Shown in pieces: positions 8,632-16,264 of a stretch of 40,551 nt of DNA. Source of the DNA: a virus; IMG/VR virus record IMGVR_UViG_3300027280_000004, positions 1-40,551 of that record; one strand, written 5' to 3'. The notes below the pieces were generated by a model that did not search any database, was not told the DNA's origin, and worked only from the letters and a program-made list of their open reading frames with translations. Both the position numbers and the translations under genes were made by a program. Every line of letters begins with the position of its first letter. Positions within the stretch are counted from its first letter, which is position 1.

Positions 8632-9720
8632 TTATAACTCCGCATCAAGCTGAAAAAACTCACTACCTGTAGGGCTACTGCTGGTAAATCTTACCCAGTA
8701 GGCACTGCCCTGCGTAAGTGAACCACTTCCGTTAGCCCCTAGTTGAAGATTATTTGTCGCAATTTCAAACCCTACTAAGCTAGTACAGGAGCTATCGTTG
8801 GCTTGCCCTGTCACAACAAAGTCCCCGACACCAGAATGTGTAAACGTGGGACTTGTTCTCATTTTTACAGGGAAGTTCAAAACGCCGTAAGCGACCACTG
8901 CATTATAAGCCGCCATATTCACTACATTATGAAAGGTTGTCTCTTTAGTCACCCTCCAACAATACCTCTGGCAAGCCAATAGTTCTTGTCCTACATTTTT
9001 ATGCTCGAATGGAGTTGCAGTGTCGCCGACCTCTAGTTGGACTCCTGTAAGATAAAAGGTTGCGCCGTTGTTTGCTATTAACTGTGTTTCACCAGATGCA
9101 GTTCTTGCACTAGAGGCCGCCCAAGCACCTGCTGTGCCTTGCAAATTAGTAGCCATGCCAAAACTCCAGTAGATAGTACAGCCATTACCATTGGTCTTTA
9201 ACCAAGTACCTGTAGTATCACCTGTCAGAGTTACCTTCTTATGCTCCCAAGTATTTGCACTTGAGATAGAGTATGTGTATGGATAGACACGATTTCCGTC
9301 AGAGTTTTGGAATGATCCTGCAAAAGTTCCAGTGACACTTGATCTTACCCAAAATGACAAAGTTACTGTTTTAGCTGAAGATGTTCCCCACCCCAAGTGC
9401 GCCATGTTGTTACCTTCGATACGTTGGCGTACCCATGCCTGTTCTCCACTAGCTAAACTAGTATCTGCGGAAGTAACTGTCCATTTTGATGAATAGTAAA
9501 AATCATCAGGTGCTGTAGTAGACTGCTCTATATTAAGACTACCTCCTGTACCTTCATAAGTTTGAAACCTGTCAATAAGAAATATTGCACCACTAGATAA
9601 ACTGCTTGATGTACCACGTTGTGCCACTTGCATAGCACCGTTGATTATAAGATTTCTGTTCGACAAAGCCCCATCGTCATAGGCGTTACCCAAGTCTGCT
9701 AATTGTCTAGCTTTAGTCAT
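8632..9720 (-). CDS. Tail fibre/appendage protein with carbohydrate-binding-like region
   Basis: 362 aa. The N-terminus LADLGNAYDDGALSNRNLII leads into NGAMQVAQRGTS (residues 29-40), a motif I recognise from many phage tail fibre and receptor-binding proteins, followed by a beta-sandwich-like region (FWVRSSVTGTFAGSFQNSDG near 126-145; FYLTGVQLEVGDTATPFEH near 221-239, the usual end of such modules). The rest is Ser/Thr/Gly-rich beta sequence. A strong ribosome binding site (AAGGAG) precedes the ATG. Likely receptor or surface polysaccharide binding. Confidence 0.75.
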   Translation of the reverse strand: MTKARQLADLGNAYDDGALSNRNLIINGAMQVAQRGTSSSLSSGAIFLIDRFQTYEGTGGSLNIEQSTTAPDDFYYSSKWTVTSADTSLASGEQAWVRQRIEGNNMAHLGWGTSSAKTVTLSFWVRSSVTGTFAGSFQNSDGNRVYPYTYSISSANTWEHKKVTLTGDTTGTWLKTNGNGCTIYWSFGMATNLQGTAGAWAASSARTASGETQLIANNGATFYLTGVQLEVGDTATPFEHKNVGQELLACQRYCWRVTKETTFHNVVNMAAYNAVVAYGVLNFPVKMRTSPTFTHSGVGDFVVTGQANDSSCTSLVGFEIATNNLQLGANGSGSLTQGSAYWVRFTSSSPTGSEFFQLDAEL

Positions 9721-9730
9721 AAGTTACTCC

Positions 9731-10114
9731 TTATGGTTTTGTAGGCCAAGTCACATCATCTAGTGAAGTTGCACTTGATGTAATGTCACGTAGTGCTTGT
9801 CTGTATGCAGTCTGTGCAGAAGTCATTGTATGATCAGACCCTGCCCACCAATCAGTAGCTGCAATCAAACGATCACGTTCTGCCCTGAGTAGCTTCATAG
9901 GTTCAGCCGCAATAAGTTCATCTTTCTTAGCTGATACTGCCGACCAAGTTGTACCCCAATCAGATGGGTCTTGGCTCTCAATAGCTGAACCATTTGCATC
10001 TGCGCCTGTTACTTTGGCGTACATGGTTGTGAACTCAGCTTCTGTTGTTGGTTCGCCACGGAGTACCCACTCTGTAACACCCAACTCTGATAATGCTGTT
10101 GATATTGTTGTCAT
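9731..10114 (-). CDS. Tail fibre assembly / tail chaperone-like protein
   Basis: 127 aa. The C-terminal half has LLRAERDRLIAATDWWAGSD (residues 74-93) followed by TAYRQALRDI and the terminal DVTWPTKP. This RDxLLxxTDW...YRQALRDI...WPxxP signature is common in phage proteins encoded beside tail fibres, usually annotated as tail fibre assembly or tail chaperone. It is preceded by an ideal Shine-Dalgarno sequence (AAAGGAGG). Its position between fibre genes fits a chaperone or small fibre-associated part. Confidence 0.65.
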   Translation of the reverse strand: MTTISTALSELGVTEWVLRGEPTTEAEFTTMYAKVTGADANGSAIESQDPSDWGTTWSAVSAKKDELIAAEPMKLLRAERDRLIAATDWWAGSDHTMTSAQTAYRQALRDITSSATSLDDVTWPTKP

Positions 10115-10136
10115 TTTATTTGGCCTCCTTTAGCCG

Positions 10137-10706
10137 TTATTTTTGTATTTCGTACACTACAAATGAAGATACTGATTGATAGTATGCACTATTATTAGCC
10201 TCAGATTTACCTCTATTGATAGCTCCACCATTGTAACAACTTGCTTGTATCAGCCATGTTATAGGAGTTGTTGTATCAGATGCAGATGTATTGTCTGCGT
10301 AATCACCACTCATATAGAAGGCTTGGTAAGAGTTTGTACCCCCAGTGTCTCCAGATTTGTATGGGTTTATATGGGCTGTTGTTGCTGTTCTACTTTCAAC
10401 ACCTGATGCTATATAGTCACTTTGGGTATTGTTATCACGCAGTATGCGAAAGCCCATAGAAAAATAATCACAAGAAATAGAGAGAGATGGACATAATATA
10501 AATTTACTGTTTGTTGACTTAGGTGTAAGTGTTACACTTAGGTTTGTAACATTAGTATAATTATAAGTGCCTATACTCATGTGACCTGTGAAAACTGCAT
10601 TACCAACCTGTAACACATTACCTGATGTATTAATCCCTAAATCAGCCGCTGTTGGTGTACCACCATTGGCTTTCTGTAGAGTATCGACTTTTATTATACT
10701 GGTCAT
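10137..10706 (-). CDS. Fibre-like protein, paralog 3 of a tandem set
   Basis: 189 aa. The start MTSIIKVDTLQKANGG and the central LSVTLTPKSTNSKFILC match the plan of the two upstream neighbours (short N-terminal KVDxL motif, then a beta domain with L(S/T)xTPKxxxSKxxV). The family is common in marine phages beside tail fibres; probably a trimeric appendage or receptor-binding part. It overlaps the upstream paralog by 4 nt (ATGA). It is the most diverged of the three in its C-terminal half. Confidence 0.6.
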   Translation of the reverse strand: MTSIIKVDTLQKANGGTPTAADLGINTSGNVLQVGNAVFTGHMSIGTYNYTNVTNLSVTLTPKSTNSKFILCPSLSISCDYFSMGFRILRDNNTQSDYIASGVESRTATTAHINPYKSGDTGGTNSYQAFYMSGDYADNTSASDTTTPITWLIQASCYNGGAINRGKSEANNSAYYQSVSSFVVYEIQK

Positions 10707-11197
10707 TGTGCGATCTCCATTAAGGTTATTGTTGAGGTAGAGCCACCATCGTGTAAACGAAGATTAGTGCTATTAGCTGTTGATGATAGTTTTCCATTAA
10801 CGGAATAAGTTACAGCATTTGTTGTACTTGGTGAGTCTAAGTAGTTCATAGTTCCATGTACTGAAAAAGAGTAATACCCATTAGAGGCTGTCCCTGCATA
10901 GCTATCACTTCTTCTAAATGCAATTTCCGTAGTTCCCCTTAAAATTTGCAGGTAAAACTTAGGACCAGAGTTTCCGTTCTGATACGTTTCTGCTGACAGA
11001 CTTACCAACACAAGTATTTTTGAAGTTGCAACTTTTGGTGTAATAGATAAAGTTAATCCAGTTGCGGTATATGATGTACTAGCTATATTACTACCTGTAG
11101 TGACAGTTTGTTGCACTGTTTGTATAACATGCCCTGCAATATGCACACCATTGCCACTGGTCTTCTCAACGAGGCTATCGACTTTTAATGTACTCAT
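10703..11197 (-). CDS. Fibre-like protein, paralog 2 of a tandem set
   Basis: 164 aa. N-terminus MSTLKVDSLVEKTSGNGVHI, then AGHVIQT and TLSITPKVATSKILVLVSL. These elements recur in the same order in the gene upstream (AGHVIQT; LSITITPKSASSKIIVS), so the pair arose by tandem duplication. It ends IAQ like the upstream copy (LVVQEIAQ there, LMEIAQ here). Start and stop overlap neighbours by 4 nt, giving translational coupling. Probable minor fibre or receptor-binding protein; exact role not known. Confidence 0.6.
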   Translation of the reverse strand: MSTLKVDSLVEKTSGNGVHIAGHVIQTVQQTVTTGSNIASTSYTATGLTLSITPKVATSKILVLVSLSAETYQNGNSGPKFYLQILRGTTEIAFRRSDSYAGTASNGYYSFSVHGTMNYLDSPSTTNAVTYSVNGKLSSTANSTNLRLHDGGSTSTITLMEIAQ

Positions 11198-11772
11198 TGT
11201 GCGATCTCCTGTACCACTAAAGATGATGATGTTCTTTGATGCTCCACACTATCAGCATCACTTCCACTGCGGTTAAGGTAGGCAGTTCCTGCGCCTGTTC
11301 CTCGTATAGCAAATTGTAATGTGTAGGTTACTGCTGAAGTAGTATTAGGTGTGTCTGTTATTTGTAGTGGTATATTAAGCATAGTGTTACCATCTTGGTT
11401 ACTAGTACCACGCCCACTTCCTGCTCTAATTCTATTACCACTTGCATTACCAATACCTATTGGTGTGGAATCTCTTATCATCCGTAGAATAGTAGACCCA
11501 TCTGCACCATTACTTGAACCCGTACTTGCTACTGCACTCACAATTATTTTTGATGAAGCACTTTTTGGAGTTATAGTTATTGATAAACTTGAATTTGCAA
11601 AGGAATTTGAAGATGCTTTGGAAGTAGTAGATTCAGTTATAACAGAAACATCTGTTAAAGTCTGTATAACATGCCCTGCCGCATAAAGTGTTTGACCACT
11701 TGGTATTATCACCTTGTTTGCATTAGACCCAGATGTTGGCCCTATTAAGTTTTCGACTTGTAATGTACTCAT
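11194..11772 (-). CDS. Fibre-like protein, paralog 1 of a tandem set
   Basis: 192 aa, starting MSTLQVENLIGPTSGSNANK. It has AGHVIQT (about residues 32-38) and a beta domain around LSITITPKSASSKIIVSAV, shared with the next gene. The C-terminal SSSLVVQEIAQ closes the domain. The start codon directly adjoins the stop of the 150-aa protein upstream. Probably part of the tail appendage cassette; receptor specificity would explain duplication and divergence. Confidence 0.6.
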   Translation of the reverse strand: MSTLQVENLIGPTSGSNANKVIIPSGQTLYAAGHVIQTLTDVSVITESTTSKASSNSFANSSLSITITPKSASSKIIVSAVASTGSSNGADGSTILRMIRDSTPIGIGNASGNRIRAGSGRGTSNQDGNTMLNIPLQITDTPNTTSAVTYTLQFAIRGTGAGTAYLNRSGSDADSVEHQRTSSSLVVQEIAQ

Positions 11773-12225
11773 CTATATCACCGTTAAGTTTCCATTGACT
11801 GTCAGAGTAATACCCGATGCCACAGTAAGTGGCCCTGTAGCACTAGCATTTTCATCTGCGTCAATTGTTGTGTTAGTGTTTAGCTCTTGTTCATTAACTC
11901 GAAAGATGTCACCTGCTCTTGTTCCAACTGTTCCGTTGTCACCTTTAAACATACCACCACCTGATACACCTGACACTACAAATGTGGTATAGGCAACAAC
12001 TTCTACTACATCACCTGCTGCTGCACCTGATGCTAAGACAACATCTGAGCCATTCGTAGCTGTGTAATCTGTATTATTTACTAAGTGGATTCCATTCATG
12101 AAAAGATCAAGATACAAAGGAGTATAGCCTGAAGTAGCAAATGTTGTCTGCCCTGCAGTAGCTGTGAAGCTATCCCTTGTCTGTGTGGCCTGTGGTACTG
12201 GCTGTGTGCCTATGTAACCTGACAT
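11773..12225 (-). CDS. Fibre/appendage protein with MSGYIG N-terminus
   Basis: 150 aa. Begins MSGYIGTQPVPQATQTRDSF, the N-terminal anchor type seen in many marine phage fibre proteins, followed by a beta domain (FTATAGQTTF; LYLDLFMNGIHLVNNTDY near 37-54) and the terminal ITLTVNGNLTVI. The next upstream gene starts MAGYIGSK, so the two share an anchor motif and may dock at the same place on the tail. It lies 3 nt from its neighbour. Confidence 0.6.
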   Translation of the reverse strand: MSGYIGTQPVPQATQTRDSFTATAGQTTFATSGYTPLYLDLFMNGIHLVNNTDYTATNGSDVVLASGAAAGDVVEVVAYTTFVVSGVSGGGMFKGDNGTVGTRAGDIFRVNEQELNTNTTIDADENASATGPLTVASGITLTVNGNLTVI

Positions 12226-12228
12226 ATT

Positions 12229-13566
12229 CTAAGCCTCCAATGCTGTTAGTCTTGCCTCAATGGAAGCAAATCGTTGTTCGTTATATGCGGCTACAAAAGA
12301 TAGTAACTCTGGGTAACGAATACCTAGTCTAGTTTTACTTGTTGCGCCTTCTGGTGCTTCATCTTCTATTTCGTATGTGTCAGTACGAGTGTAAGCATCT
12401 ACTGCTTCAACTGCTTCTGTAGTTATGTTGCCGTCTTCATCAGTTACTTCAGCTACAGCTTCAACTGCTGGTACTTCTGTTTGTGTTTCCCACCATGTGC
12501 TTGAGATAAACAATGCGTAGTCACCAGCATCTAAACCTTCTGCTGTAAAAGCCGCCTGTACGTCTTGGGCTATGACACCTGTATGAGTTCTAGCGTTAGC
12601 TCCATTCTCAGCTACACTGTCTTTCCATCTGAATGTCTTAAACAATGATGACAGGCGTTTACCTACTAACATTTCTGTTGCTGTAAGTGATGCTATGTCT
12701 TGCTTCTCATTGAAGTCAGATGTTTGGATTGTGCCGTTGGTTGCGTAGATATCGTCGAATCTATTAGAAGACCAACCTATATCCATTGTATTGTCTCTAT
12801 TGTTACCAGTGGTAGTAGCAGGTCCAAAAGCATCTACACCCGACGAAGGAGCTGCTATCTTTATTCCATTTCCATTTGAGCATATATATAGTAAATTACC
12901 ATCTGCAGTACCAATATTACCTACATCCGAGTTAGCCTTACGCATCCTTATAATCATACCATCATCTGTATGTCTGTTGAGCAACAATACAGGTTGGTTT
13001 AAAGAAGTGGCTGTAAAAGCATAATCATCTGTTTCACCAGTTCTAAGTTCTACTCCATTAACAGTCATACCTGATGCAGTCTTACCCACCAACACTTTGC
13101 CTGACGAGTCGATGCGCATACGTTCTGAGTTGTTAGTGTAAAACCTAATACGATTATTAGAAGAACTTGCGTCTATAGCTGTTGACCCTGCACCCCAAAA
13201 TATCTGTTTGTCGTCAGTGGATATATTAATATGTCCTGATGAGGTAATGCGCATACGTTCTGTGTTGTTAGTACCAAAGTACATTTCATTAGCTGTTACT
13301 GATATGGTGTTGTAACCTTGCGAAGAACCACTGTCTCTTATTTCTACACGAGCATCTGCATCTGTAGACTGAAAAACAGCTACATTGTTTCCAGTGCCTG
13401 AGTTTACATGCAAGGCTCTTTCAGGCGAACTCGCCCCAATACCAACATTAGAGCCACTAACTGTTATAGCACCATTAGGATCATTCACAAACTCAGCATC
13501 AGCTTCAGCTTCCGTGTATCCATCAACTTGTGTGACAGATGATTTACTTCCTATATATCCAGCCAT
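12229..13566 (-). CDS. Tail fibre with C-terminal S74 intramolecular chaperone domain
   Basis: 445 aa from the ATG at 13566, giving the typical MAGYIGSKSSV N-terminus; an in-frame start at 13587 would overlap the upstream gene and add seven atypical residues. The middle has repeated beta elements (NNTERMRITSSG and NNSERMRIDSSG, about 45 residues apart). The C-terminus carries the S74 chaperone: TSDFNEKQDI, containing the Ser and Lys of the self-cleavage dyad, and THTGVIAQDVQAAF. The family trimerises fibres and then cuts itself off. The C-terminal part has an acidic repeat (VEAVAEV / VEAVDAY) and a final coiled coil. Confidence 0.85.
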   Translation of the reverse strand: MAGYIGSKSSVTQVDGYTEAEADAEFVNDPNGAITVSGSNVGIGASSPERALHVNSGTGNNVAVFQSTDADARVEIRDSGSSQGYNTISVTANEMYFGTNNTERMRITSSGHINISTDDKQIFWGAGSTAIDASSSNNRIRFYTNNSERMRIDSSGKVLVGKTASGMTVNGVELRTGETDDYAFTATSLNQPVLLLNRHTDDGMIIRMRKANSDVGNIGTADGNLLYICSNGNGIKIAAPSSGVDAFGPATTTGNNRDNTMDIGWSSNRFDDIYATNGTIQTSDFNEKQDIASLTATEMLVGKRLSSLFKTFRWKDSVAENGANARTHTGVIAQDVQAAFTAEGLDAGDYALFISSTWWETQTEVPAVEAVAEVTDEDGNITTEAVEAVDAYTRTDTYEIEDEAPEGATSKTRLGIRYPELLSFVAAYNEQRFASIEARLTALEA

Positions 13567-13567
13567 A

Positions 13568-13879
13568 TTATGTTTGCTCCAATACACTCACGATAACATC
13601 TACGTCACCACTTGCATCTGAAGAGGTAACTGTAACTACGTCAGTTGCTTCACCGATAATCTTACCATCTAGGACTGACAAAGCTGACCCTACAGGAACT
13701 GGTGCACCTTTGACAAGATACTTACCTGCCACCTTAACGTCTACCGTTAATGATGCAGCCCCTGTGTTAGCTACGTTACACCCGATGACAACTGCTGTTG
13801 TTGCAGCTGGAACTGTGTATGCTGTTGTTTCTGATGTGTCAGTACATGATACTGTATAATTTTTAAATAAGTTTGCCAT
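13568..13879 (-). CDS. Small structural-type protein of the fibre cassette
   Basis: 103 aa, beta-rich and Val/Thr/Ala-rich (MANLFKNYTVSCTDTSETTA at the start; VVIGCNVANTGAASLTVDV near residues 30-48). The pattern resembles short phage structural proteins with a single beta-sandwich. The stop is 2 nt from the S74 fibre start. Probably an appendage part or fibre connector; no precise function recognised. Confidence 0.55.
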   Translation of the reverse strand: MANLFKNYTVSCTDTSETTAYTVPAATTAVVIGCNVANTGAASLTVDVKVAGKYLVKGAPVPVGSALSVLDGKIIGEATDVVTVTSSDASGDVDVIVSVLEQT

Positions 13880-13886
13880 TGATCTA

Positions 13887-14129
13887 TTATCCTAATGCTA
13901 TTGCTAATGCTACTGATGTACCAGCTGCTTCGAAGTCAGTAGTAGCAGATGCTGCAGCCGTACCAGCATCGGTTATATCTGAAAGTGTGTGGGTATGGTT
14001 ACCTGCTAAATACGTCAGGAGTTGAGCACCTGTCAACTTACGGGATGTACCACCATCATTAATCTCGAACTCTTGAGTACCTGTACCTGCACTGGCTGCT
14101 GGTAACTCGGATATTTTAATGTTAGCCAT
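13887..14129 (-). CDS. Short fibre-anchor-like protein (ISELP type)
   Basis: 80 aa. Begins MANIKISELPAASAGTGTQE and continues FEINDGGTSRKLTGAQ, a pattern found at the N-terminus of many phage fibre proteins. Here it is a free-standing short protein, perhaps an adaptor or the remnant of a longer fibre. The start codon directly adjoins the stop of the upstream 243-aa gene. Confidence 0.55.
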   Translation of the reverse strand: MANIKISELPAASAGTGTQEFEINDGGTSRKLTGAQLLTYLAGNHTHTLSDITDAGTAAASATTDFEAAGTSVALAIALG

Positions 14130-14861
14130 TTAGTAGACCCTCTTCCATCTGTTTGAAACATTCTTGTAGACTTTCTCAGGTAAAGTCCAATCACCACCCC
14201 ATTTAACGTATGGGTCAAATTCTTTCCAGATACCATTCTCTTTGATGTAAGCTGTAGCTGCGAATGGTCTTACTAATCCGTCAGCATTAATTGTACCGTA
14301 TACACTGTTAGGAGATGCATCACTGGCAACTCTTACATTACCATCTTCAGTTACCCTTGTGTCACCTAGTTCTGTTAGGCGTATGATGTTATCTTCTGGT
14401 GACTCAAAAATTGCTGATAGTCTTAAGTTGACAACGTTAGCTAATGATCCTGTTGTCTGTGCTGCGAAGCTTGCATTCCTAATTCGTTTAGCTTCTGACA
14501 CATTTGAGCTTGTTGAGCTTAAGGCTATAGAACCTTGAACTCTTGTTGTGGCTTGTGCTTGTTGAGTACCTACACCCTGTAGAGCTATCTCACCATTCTT
14601 AATCAGAGATGCACTTGAAGCTAACGAACTTGTTGCTGTTGCACTGACAGAGGCAGGTCTTGATATTGTCCCTGCGTAAAGTACACTACCAACATTAGCT
14701 AAGGATGCTGATACCTGTTGCTTTCTGCTTCCTGATGGTGCTAGGCTACCTGAACCTGAGAGTGAGATTGACCCTGTAAAATACCGTTCAGATACCCTTG
14801 AGTCTGACTGTTCGGTAACCCTGAGGTCACCACTCTCTGTAATACGATAACCTTGAGCCAC
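14130..14861 (-). CDS. Fibre-like structural protein with repeated RVTE motifs
   Basis: 243 aa. An N-terminal ITESGDLRVTEQSDSRVSE (residues 7-25) is echoed near residues 162-178 as LTELGDTRVTEDGNVRV, an internal duplication flanking a long Ser/Ala-rich low-complexity middle. The C-terminus is aromatic and basic (YVKWGGDWTLPEKVYKNVSN, then RWKRVY). This looks like a thin fibre or spacer protein of the virion. No known domain beyond that. Confidence 0.55.
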   Translation of the reverse strand: MAQGYRITESGDLRVTEQSDSRVSERYFTGSISLSGSGSLAPSGSRKQQVSASLANVGSVLYAGTISRPASVSATATSSLASSASLIKNGEIALQGVGTQQAQATTRVQGSIALSSTSSNVSEAKRIRNASFAAQTTGSLANVVNLRLSAIFESPEDNIIRLTELGDTRVTEDGNVRVASDASPNSVYGTINADGLVRPFAATAYIKENGIWKEFDPYVKWGGDWTLPEKVYKNVSNRWKRVY

Positions 14862-14874
14862 AGGACTTGTCCCT

Positions 14875-15267
14875 TTATGCTACAGTTAGGTCAATATTAC
14901 CAACTGCGAACTCTAAGCTGTCACCATCTAGCACTGTCTTAGCTGCTGCTAATGCTCCGTGCCATAGTAGGTTACCACTGGATGATGCATCATGTATACC
15001 CATGTGAGTAACTGAACCCCAATCACCACCGTCAGCTGTGAAGACTACAGCACCTGAGTTAGATGTTGTGCCAGCTCCTGATGTTGCAGCTGCGAAAGCT
15101 ACAGTCTCACGAGCATAACCGTTACCTGATAGTTCTGTACCACCACCTGCATCTGAAGGTGCTGATGTATATAATGCTACATACCAAGCTGTGGGTCGTG
15201 TTGCACTACCTGAAGTCATCAGGTAATCTAAGATTAGTTTCTCTGAATAGTCTGAAAGGGCTGCCAT
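14875..15267 (-). CDS. Conserved phage appendage protein
   Basis: 130 aa. It has the features of a small structural family common in phages: YVALYTSAPSDAGGGTELSG (residues 29-48), then GYARETVAF, and a WGSVTHMGIHDA element near 84-95, ending EFAVGNIDLTVA. Members are encoded in tail fibre loci. An ATG preceded by GAGGAA fits well. The exact position in the virion is not known. Confidence 0.65.
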   Translation of the reverse strand: MAALSDYSEKLILDYLMTSGSATRPTAWYVALYTSAPSDAGGGTELSGNGYARETVAFAAATSGAGTTSNSGAVVFTADGGDWGSVTHMGIHDASSSGNLLWHGALAAAKTVLDGDSLEFAVGNIDLTVA

Positions 15268-15297
15268 TTATTTTATTCCTCGTTTAATTTTTCTTTT

Positions 15298-15588
15298 TTA
15301 ACTTACTTTGAACCATACGTCACCATCATTACCACCACTAGGTGCGTAGGCACTAACTGTAACATTATCTAAGAGGTTTAAAAGATTGACACCATCAACA
15401 TAGATGTTACCTGCGTTTAATATGTCATTACCATTCAAATCGAAGTCAGCTTGCATGGCGTTAGGGGTACTACCGTCTAATGACACAACGTTATCAAAAC
15501 CTGTACGGAGTGACTCGAAGTTAGCATTCAATGTGGTGTTGGATGCATACCCTGATGCTATAGTTGTAATGTTCGGTTTCTTAGCCAT
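15298..15588 (-). CDS. Small fibre-cassette protein
   Basis: 96 aa, starting MAKKPNITTIASGYASNTTL, then NANFESLRTGFDNVVSLDGS. The FDLNGNDILNAGNIYVDG element (about residues 49-66) is recognisable from N-terminal domains of tail fibres in cyanophages and other marine phages. Here the protein ends after about 30 more residues (GGNDGDVWFKVS), so it may be a connector for the other fibre proteins. It lies 6 nt from the stop of the probable small terminase. Confidence 0.6.
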   Translation of the reverse strand: MAKKPNITTIASGYASNTTLNANFESLRTGFDNVVSLDGSTPNAMQADFDLNGNDILNAGNIYVDGVNLLNLLDNVTVSAYAPSGGNDGDVWFKVS

Positions 15589-15594
15589 TTGCTT

Positions 15595-16122
15595 TTAGTT
15601 CACCTTAATACCTAGGCGTTCAGCATCTTCTGTAAGATGTGACAAAGCCTGTTTGTTTTGATCTTCATCTTCTCTAGCTTTTAACTTCTGTTTAGCCTGA
15701 GAAGCATTCTCCTTGTCTAACCAACCCTTATCTAATAATAACTTGGCTGCACTAAAGGAACTTCTGCCTTTTGTCTTCATCTCTTCAGCTATTGCTTTAA
15801 TAGCCTCTGACTTGACCTTGACCTCAACTTCACTTCTCCATCTGGCTACATGTACCTTTATGTTAGCTGCGGATGATACCGTCTTCCATATATCCCATGA
15901 ACCGAAGACTGTTTGAGCAAACTCATACTCAGTTGGGTCAGATGGAGCTAATTGTAGGTATAGCTTCTGTAATGACAAATACATCTTACCGTGAGCTTCT
16001 AAGTCTCTATCCTTAAGTGTGAATATGGCATCTTCGGTATCTGAGTAACATAACTCATAAAACAGACTTTTAGTCTTTGTCTTACCGTTCGATCCTTTGA
16101 AGTTATCATACTGGAACATCAT
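15595..16122 (-). CDS. Probable terminase small subunit
   Basis: 175 aa from ATG 16122 (MMFQYDNFKGSNGKTKTKSL); the frame extends further upstream, but that would run through the promoter at 16162-16191. The protein is helical and charged, with SDPTEYEFAQTVFGSWDIWK (residues 57-76) followed by VHVARWRSEVEVKVKSEAIK and SSFSAAKLLLDKGWLD, a pattern resembling small terminase subunits of marine podoviruses. The tail is basic and acidic coiled coil. It is the first gene of the late operon, about 33 nt after the predicted start. Assignment is by resemblance; distance from terL is unusual. Confidence 0.5.
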   Translation of the reverse strand: MMFQYDNFKGSNGKTKTKSLFYELCYSDTEDAIFTLKDRDLEAHGKMYLSLQKLYLQLAPSDPTEYEFAQTVFGSWDIWKTVSSAANIKVHVARWRSEVEVKVKSEAIKAIAEEMKTKGRSSFSAAKLLLDKGWLDKENASQAKQKLKAREDEDQNKQALSHLTEDAERLGIKVN

Positions 16123-16161
16123 GGGGGTATGTTTACCTTTAGTATAAATAATAATACGGAC

Positions 16162-16191
16162 AGTATACCATGAGACAAATATAGTTGTCAA
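16162..16191 (-). promoter_or_regulatory. Late operon promoter (extended -10)
   Basis: Minus strand TTGACA (16191-16186), 18-nt spacer, TATACT (16167-16162), with TG one base upstream of the -10 box (extended -10). Predicted start near 16155, leader of about 33 nt to the ATG at 16122. It is divergent from, and only about 40 bp from, the plus-strand promoter at 16230-16258. Confidence 0.75.
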
Positions 16192-16229
16192 CACCTAATT
16201 TATTTATTTATTAAAAGTATTCTTTATTA

Positions 16230-16258
16230 TTGACACAGGTGTAAATTGTATGTATAAT
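16230..16258 (+). promoter_or_regulatory. Perfect sigma70 promoter for a non-coding RNA
   Basis: TTGACA at 16230-16235, 17-nt spacer, TATAAT at 16253-16258. Both hexamers and the spacing match consensus. Predicted start about 16265. The first gene on this strand begins only at 16860 and a terminator intervenes at 16432-16470. Confidence 0.85.
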
Positions 16259-16264
16259 TCCATT

